From Methylacidiphilales bacterium (lineage in GTDB: Bacteria > Verrucomicrobiota > Verrucomicrobiia > Methylacidiphilales > UBA1321), in assembly GCA_026225555.1 (NCBI GenBank), contig JAMFSY010000007.1, positions 1 through 64,000 of the forward strand: 64,000 bases of DNA. Direction: 5' to 3'. The position numbers and the translations under genes were made by a program. This document shows, piece by piece, positions 61,250 to 64,000 of the stretch. Under the pieces are notes generated by a model, which had not been told where the DNA came from, searched no databases, and saw nothing but the letters and a program-made list of their open reading frames with translations. Every line of letters starts with the position of its first letter. Positions within the stretch are counted from its first letter, which is position 1.

Positions 61250-63142
61250 TTAGGCGGCGGCCTGCGGGTAAATGCTTTGCCGCGCCGCCATGGCGGTGAA
61301 AACACCCCGTTGGCCAAGGAGCTCGTCGAAGTGGCCCTGCTCGATCACACGTCCTTTTTCCAGGACCAGAATCTGGTCCATCGAGCGGAGGGTGGAAAGG
61401 CGATGGGCCACGCAGATCACCGTGCGATTCTCGGCCAGGTGATCGATGGCCTTCTGCACCTCGGCCTCGGACTGCGAATCGAGCGAGGCTGTGGCCTCGT
61501 CGAGCACGAGAATGGGCGCGTTGCGCACAAAGGCCCGGGCAATCGCGATGCGCTGGCGTTGGCCGCCGGAAAGCCGGAGCCCGCGTTCGCCCAGCTGCGT
61601 ATCATAGCCTTGGGGCAGCGCCGTGATGAAGTCATGCGCGTAGGCTTCCCGCGCCGCAATGATGATTTCCTCGCGGGTCGCACCAATTTTCCCGAACGCG
61701 ATATTTTCCGCCACCGTGGTGTTGAAGAGGAGGATGTCCTGGCTGACCAGCGCGAGGTGAAAGCGAAGATCCGCCAGCGCGGCCGTGTTGATCGGTTTGC
61801 CGTCGATCTCGATCTGCCCGGAAGTCGGATCGTAGAAGCGGAAGATGAGGTTGATCAGCGAGCTCTTGCCCGAACCGCTTTCACCGGCGAGGCCGAGGCG
61901 CTGTCCACGACGCAGGCTCAAGTTGAGGTGATCGAGCACGGCCCCGTCGCCATAGGAAAAGCTTACATCGCGAAAGTCGAGCGAGTTGGTGAACGCCGAT
62001 AGCGCGACGGGATGTTCCGGTTCGCGTACGGAGGGCTGCAACTTGAAGATGGCCATGAGCCGCTCGGTGGCCAGTCCCGCCTGAGTGAAGTAGACTTGGA
62101 TGCTGCCGAGTTTCTTGAACGGCGTGAAAAACATCACCAGGGCGAGGAGAAAGGAGCCAAGGATCTTTACGCCGATGTTGGCCCAGATGGCGTAAAGCAG
62201 CACCGCGCCCATGCCGAAGGCGTTGAGCGTTTCGATAATCGGGTTCAGCGTCGCCCGCGCCTGCACGGTCTTGAGCAGGAAACGGTTCGCGCGATCGCCC
62301 GCGGTGCGGAAAAGCTTCGCATGTTCGTTGCCCAATTCGTAGGCCTTGGTCACGCGCACGTTCTGGAACGATTCCATGGCGATGCCCGCCTGATTGATCG
62401 AGGCCACATTGTCCTGGCGTCCCTGCGCCTTGATCTTGCGGCTGATGACGCGCGTGGGGATGATGCAGAGCGGCGCAAACGCGAGCGCGATGATTGTCAG
62501 CTTCCAATCCATCGCGAGCAAGCCGATGAACAGGCAGAAGATGGTCGAGGGTTCCTTGACGAGATCAGAGAGGCCGAGGCGCAGGCAAGAATTGACCGCA
62601 CTGGTGTCGTCGTTGATCCGGCTCATTAATTCGGCCGTGGTCGAGCGATGGAAAAAATCGAGCGAGAGCGAGTTGATTTTGCGGAAGAGGTCTTCCTTGA
62701 TGTCGTTGGAAATACGCTGGCCCGCCCAGGCCATGAGATAGGTGGTGGCGTAACTCATCAGGCCGCGAAAGCCACTGAGCAGTGGCATAAGCAACAGGCC
62801 GCCAAGCACCTGTTTCCAATCGAGATTACGATGGACAAGCGGCAGCCACGGATCGACGGCGAGATAAAGACGCTCGTTGATCTCCTTCATCGCGGAATGC
62901 AGCCCATGCATCGTGGGGCTCTCCTGCGCCTCCCGGGCAGCGGCTTCCTGCCGGGCCGCATCGGTGACTTTCTGGACGTGGGCAGGATCGTCCAGCCGGT
63001 TCAGCATCAGGTAGACGCCACCGAGGGTGAGGCCGTTGGAAAGACCGAAGATGAATCCAAAAAAGACGCCGACGACAAAGCGAAACCAATAGCGGCGGAG
63101 ATAAGGCCAGCCAAAGTGAAAAATTCTAAGCGCGTCCGTCAT
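61250..63142 (-). CDS. MsbA-like ABC exporter (permease fused to ATPase)
   Basis: 630 residues from the ATG at 63142 (MTDALRIFHF); the track's extra N-terminus overlaps the next gene. Six hydrophobic helices (about 20-40, 140-165, 195-230 and onward) form the permease. The ATPase has GESGSGKSS, LRLSGGQRQRIAIARAF, ILVLDEATASLDSQSE and VCVAHRLST. Homodimeric half-transporters like this export lipids, lipid A or peptides; MsbA is the likely match given lpxD in the window, but the substrate is not settled. The 127-bp divergent region separates it from the epimerase gene. Confidence 0.9.
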   Translation of the reverse strand: MTDALRIFHFGWPYLRRYWFRFVVGVFFGFIFGLSNGLTLGGVYLMLNRLDDPAHVQKVTDAARQEAAAREAQESPTMHGLHSAMKEINERLYLAVDPWLPLVHRNLDWKQVLGGLLLMPLLSGFRGLMSYATTYLMAWAGQRISNDIKEDLFRKINSLSLDFFHRSTTAELMSRINDDTSAVNSCLRLGLSDLVKEPSTIFCLFIGLLAMDWKLTIIALAFAPLCIIPTRVISRKIKAQGRQDNVASINQAGIAMESFQNVRVTKAYELGNEHAKLFRTAGDRANRFLLKTVQARATLNPIIETLNAFGMGAVLLYAIWANIGVKILGSFLLALVMFFTPFKKLGSIQVYFTQAGLATERLMAIFKLQPSVREPEHPVALSAFTNSLDFRDVSFSYGDGAVLDHLNLSLRRGQRLGLAGESGSGKSSLINLIFRFYDPTSGQIEIDGKPINTAALADLRFHLALVSQDILLFNTTVAENIAFGKIGATREEIIIAAREAYAHDFITALPQGYDTQLGERGLRLSGGQRQRIAIARAFVRNAPILVLDEATASLDSQSEAEVQKAIDHLAENRTVICVAHRLSTLRSMDQILVLEKGRVIEQGHFDELLGQRGVFTAMAARQSIYPQAAA

Positions 63143-63269
63143 AGGGCAAGCTGACAGGCTAGTCCGGGTCGCGCGGAAGAACAAGTCCGTGCAGATCGCG
63201 CGGGGCCGCGGGGAATCTTCTCGATTCCGTCGTCGCTTTTTTGTCAAATGGACGTTCCGTCCCTTCCCC

Positions 63270-64000
63270 ATGCCCGATTCCTCGTTTTCCACTCCGCCCC
63301 AGAAAGTCCTCGTCACCGGTGCCGCCGGTTTCATCGGGTCCCGCGTGTGCGCCTTGCTGCATGAACAAGGTTACGCGGTCACGGGGCTGGACAGCTTCAA
63401 TGACGCTTATGATGTGCGCCTGAAGGACTGGCGCTGGGCGCAATTGGAAAAACGGCCGGGCTTGGAATTACACCGGCTTGATCTTGGCGACGTGGCGGGG
63501 CTGACCTCGCTTTTCGAAAAACAGGCCAGCGGTGGGTCGGCGCCGTTCGATGCCGTCATCAATCTCGCGGCGCGGGCCGGTGTGCGCGCCTCGGTGGAAT
63601 TTCCCGCCGTATACGTGGAGGCGAACGTCAGTGGCTCGCTCAATCTTCTGGAGATGTGCCGAAAGTTCGGCGTGAAGAAATTCGTCCTGGCCTCAACTTC
63701 GAGTCTCTACGGCAAGGAGCATCCCACGCCCTATCGCGAGGACATGAATACCGACCATCAACTCTCGCCCTATGCGGCGACGAAGAAGGCGGCTGAGGCC
63801 ATGGCCTACACCTACCATTTTCTGCACGGGCTCGACATCAGCGTGCTACGCTACTTCACAGTTTACGGCCCCGCCGGCCGGCCGGACATGACGCCGCTGC
63901 GTTTCACCCAGCGCATTCGGGAGGGAAGGAAGATCACGGTATTCGGCGACGGCTCGCAATCGCGCGACTTTACCTACGTGGACGACATCGCCCGGGGAAC
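63270..64000 (+). CDS. NAD-dependent nucleotide-sugar epimerase, 3' partial
   Basis: Not in the ORF track because it runs off the window. The reading frame from the ATG at 63270 is open for 243 codons. N-terminal VLVTGAAGFIGSRVCALL is the Rossmann loop; INLAARAGVRASVEFPAVYV, LASTSSLYGKEHPTPY, SPYAATKKAAEAMAY (YxxxK) and LRYFTVYGPAGRPDMTP are typical of UDP-glucuronate or UDP-glucose 4-epimerase-like extended SDRs. The fragment ends in GDGSQSRDFTYVDDIARG. The full family length is about 320-340 aa, so roughly 100 residues are missing. It feeds sugar precursors for surface glycans. Confidence 0.92.
   Translation, partial: MPDSSFSTPPQKVLVTGAAGFIGSRVCALLHEQGYAVTGLDSFNDAYDVRLKDWRWAQLEKRPGLELHRLDLGDVAGLTSLFEKQASGGSAPFDAVINLAARAGVRASVEFPAVYVEANVSGSLNLLEMCRKFGVKKFVLASTSSLYGKEHPTPYREDMNTDHQLSPYAATKKAAEAMAYTYHFLHGLDISVLRYFTVYGPAGRPDMTPLRFTQRIREGRKITVFGDGSQSRDFTYVDDIARG

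Overview
The window reads as chromosomal DNA from a GC-rich, Gram-negative bacterium. An outer membrane is implied by lpxD, a TonB-dependent receptor, a DUF6268-like barrel and an MsbA-type exporter. The gene mix (hybrid kinases, long-form IspH, many Verrucomicrobia-like hypothetical proteins, few clear Shine-Dalgarno sites) suggests Verrucomicrobiota or a near relative. That placement is inference: the window contains no rRNA gene, and I recognised no tRNA, CRISPR array, IS element or prophage.

Layout. 0-18 kb is mostly housekeeping: mnmG (5' cut by the window edge), a zincin, a PA0069-type radical SAM protein, an orphan Memo/AmmB protein, an NtrC-type regulator, pepA, ispH, hpt and pyrH. 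A surface-polysaccharide group follows (GT9, extended SDR, YfhO/GT-C-like membrane protein, GT2). 16.8-21.7 kb is a metal-uptake locus: an ABC importer diverging from a TonB-dependent receptor, with Fur-family-like 7-1-7 repeats between them. 21.7-26 kb holds a GAF/PAS kinase, its single-domain response regulator and a hybrid kinase. 26-31.3 kb holds a flavin oxidoreductase, an ECF sigma/anti-sigma pair and a divergent secreted clan GH-A-like glycosidase. 31.3-37.1 kb is a minus-strand run (AraC regulator, MFS, SDR, cupin, ABM monooxygenase, exported PPC/DUF296 protein, aldo/keto reductase) that looks like one redox/detoxification module. 37.2-41.2 kb has a TetR regulator with two clear operators, an outer-membrane barrel, a fatty acid desaturase and lpxD. 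41-51.4 kb has a cytochrome c-sorbosone dehydrogenase fusion, an AT-rich gap with a long hairpin, two large hybrid kinases and an SPFH protein with tandem N-terminal repeats. 51.5-55.2 kb is lower in GC and holds a paralogue of the 14-kb membrane protein plus a second large membrane protein. The end has an ABC-F ATPase, an exonuclease-DNA ligase fusion, an unlisted 56-aa membrane ORF, an MsbA-like exporter and a nucleotide-sugar epimerase cut by the window end (absent from the ORF track).

Cross-cutting signals are small dispersed hairpin repeats in the first 17 kb and several perfect palindromes just upstream of regulators or structural genes. I found no convincing defence island or wholly new system. 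The strongest leads are the exonuclease-ligase fusion, the repeat-bearing SPFH protein, the AraC-run redox operon, and the metal-locus and TetR operators.
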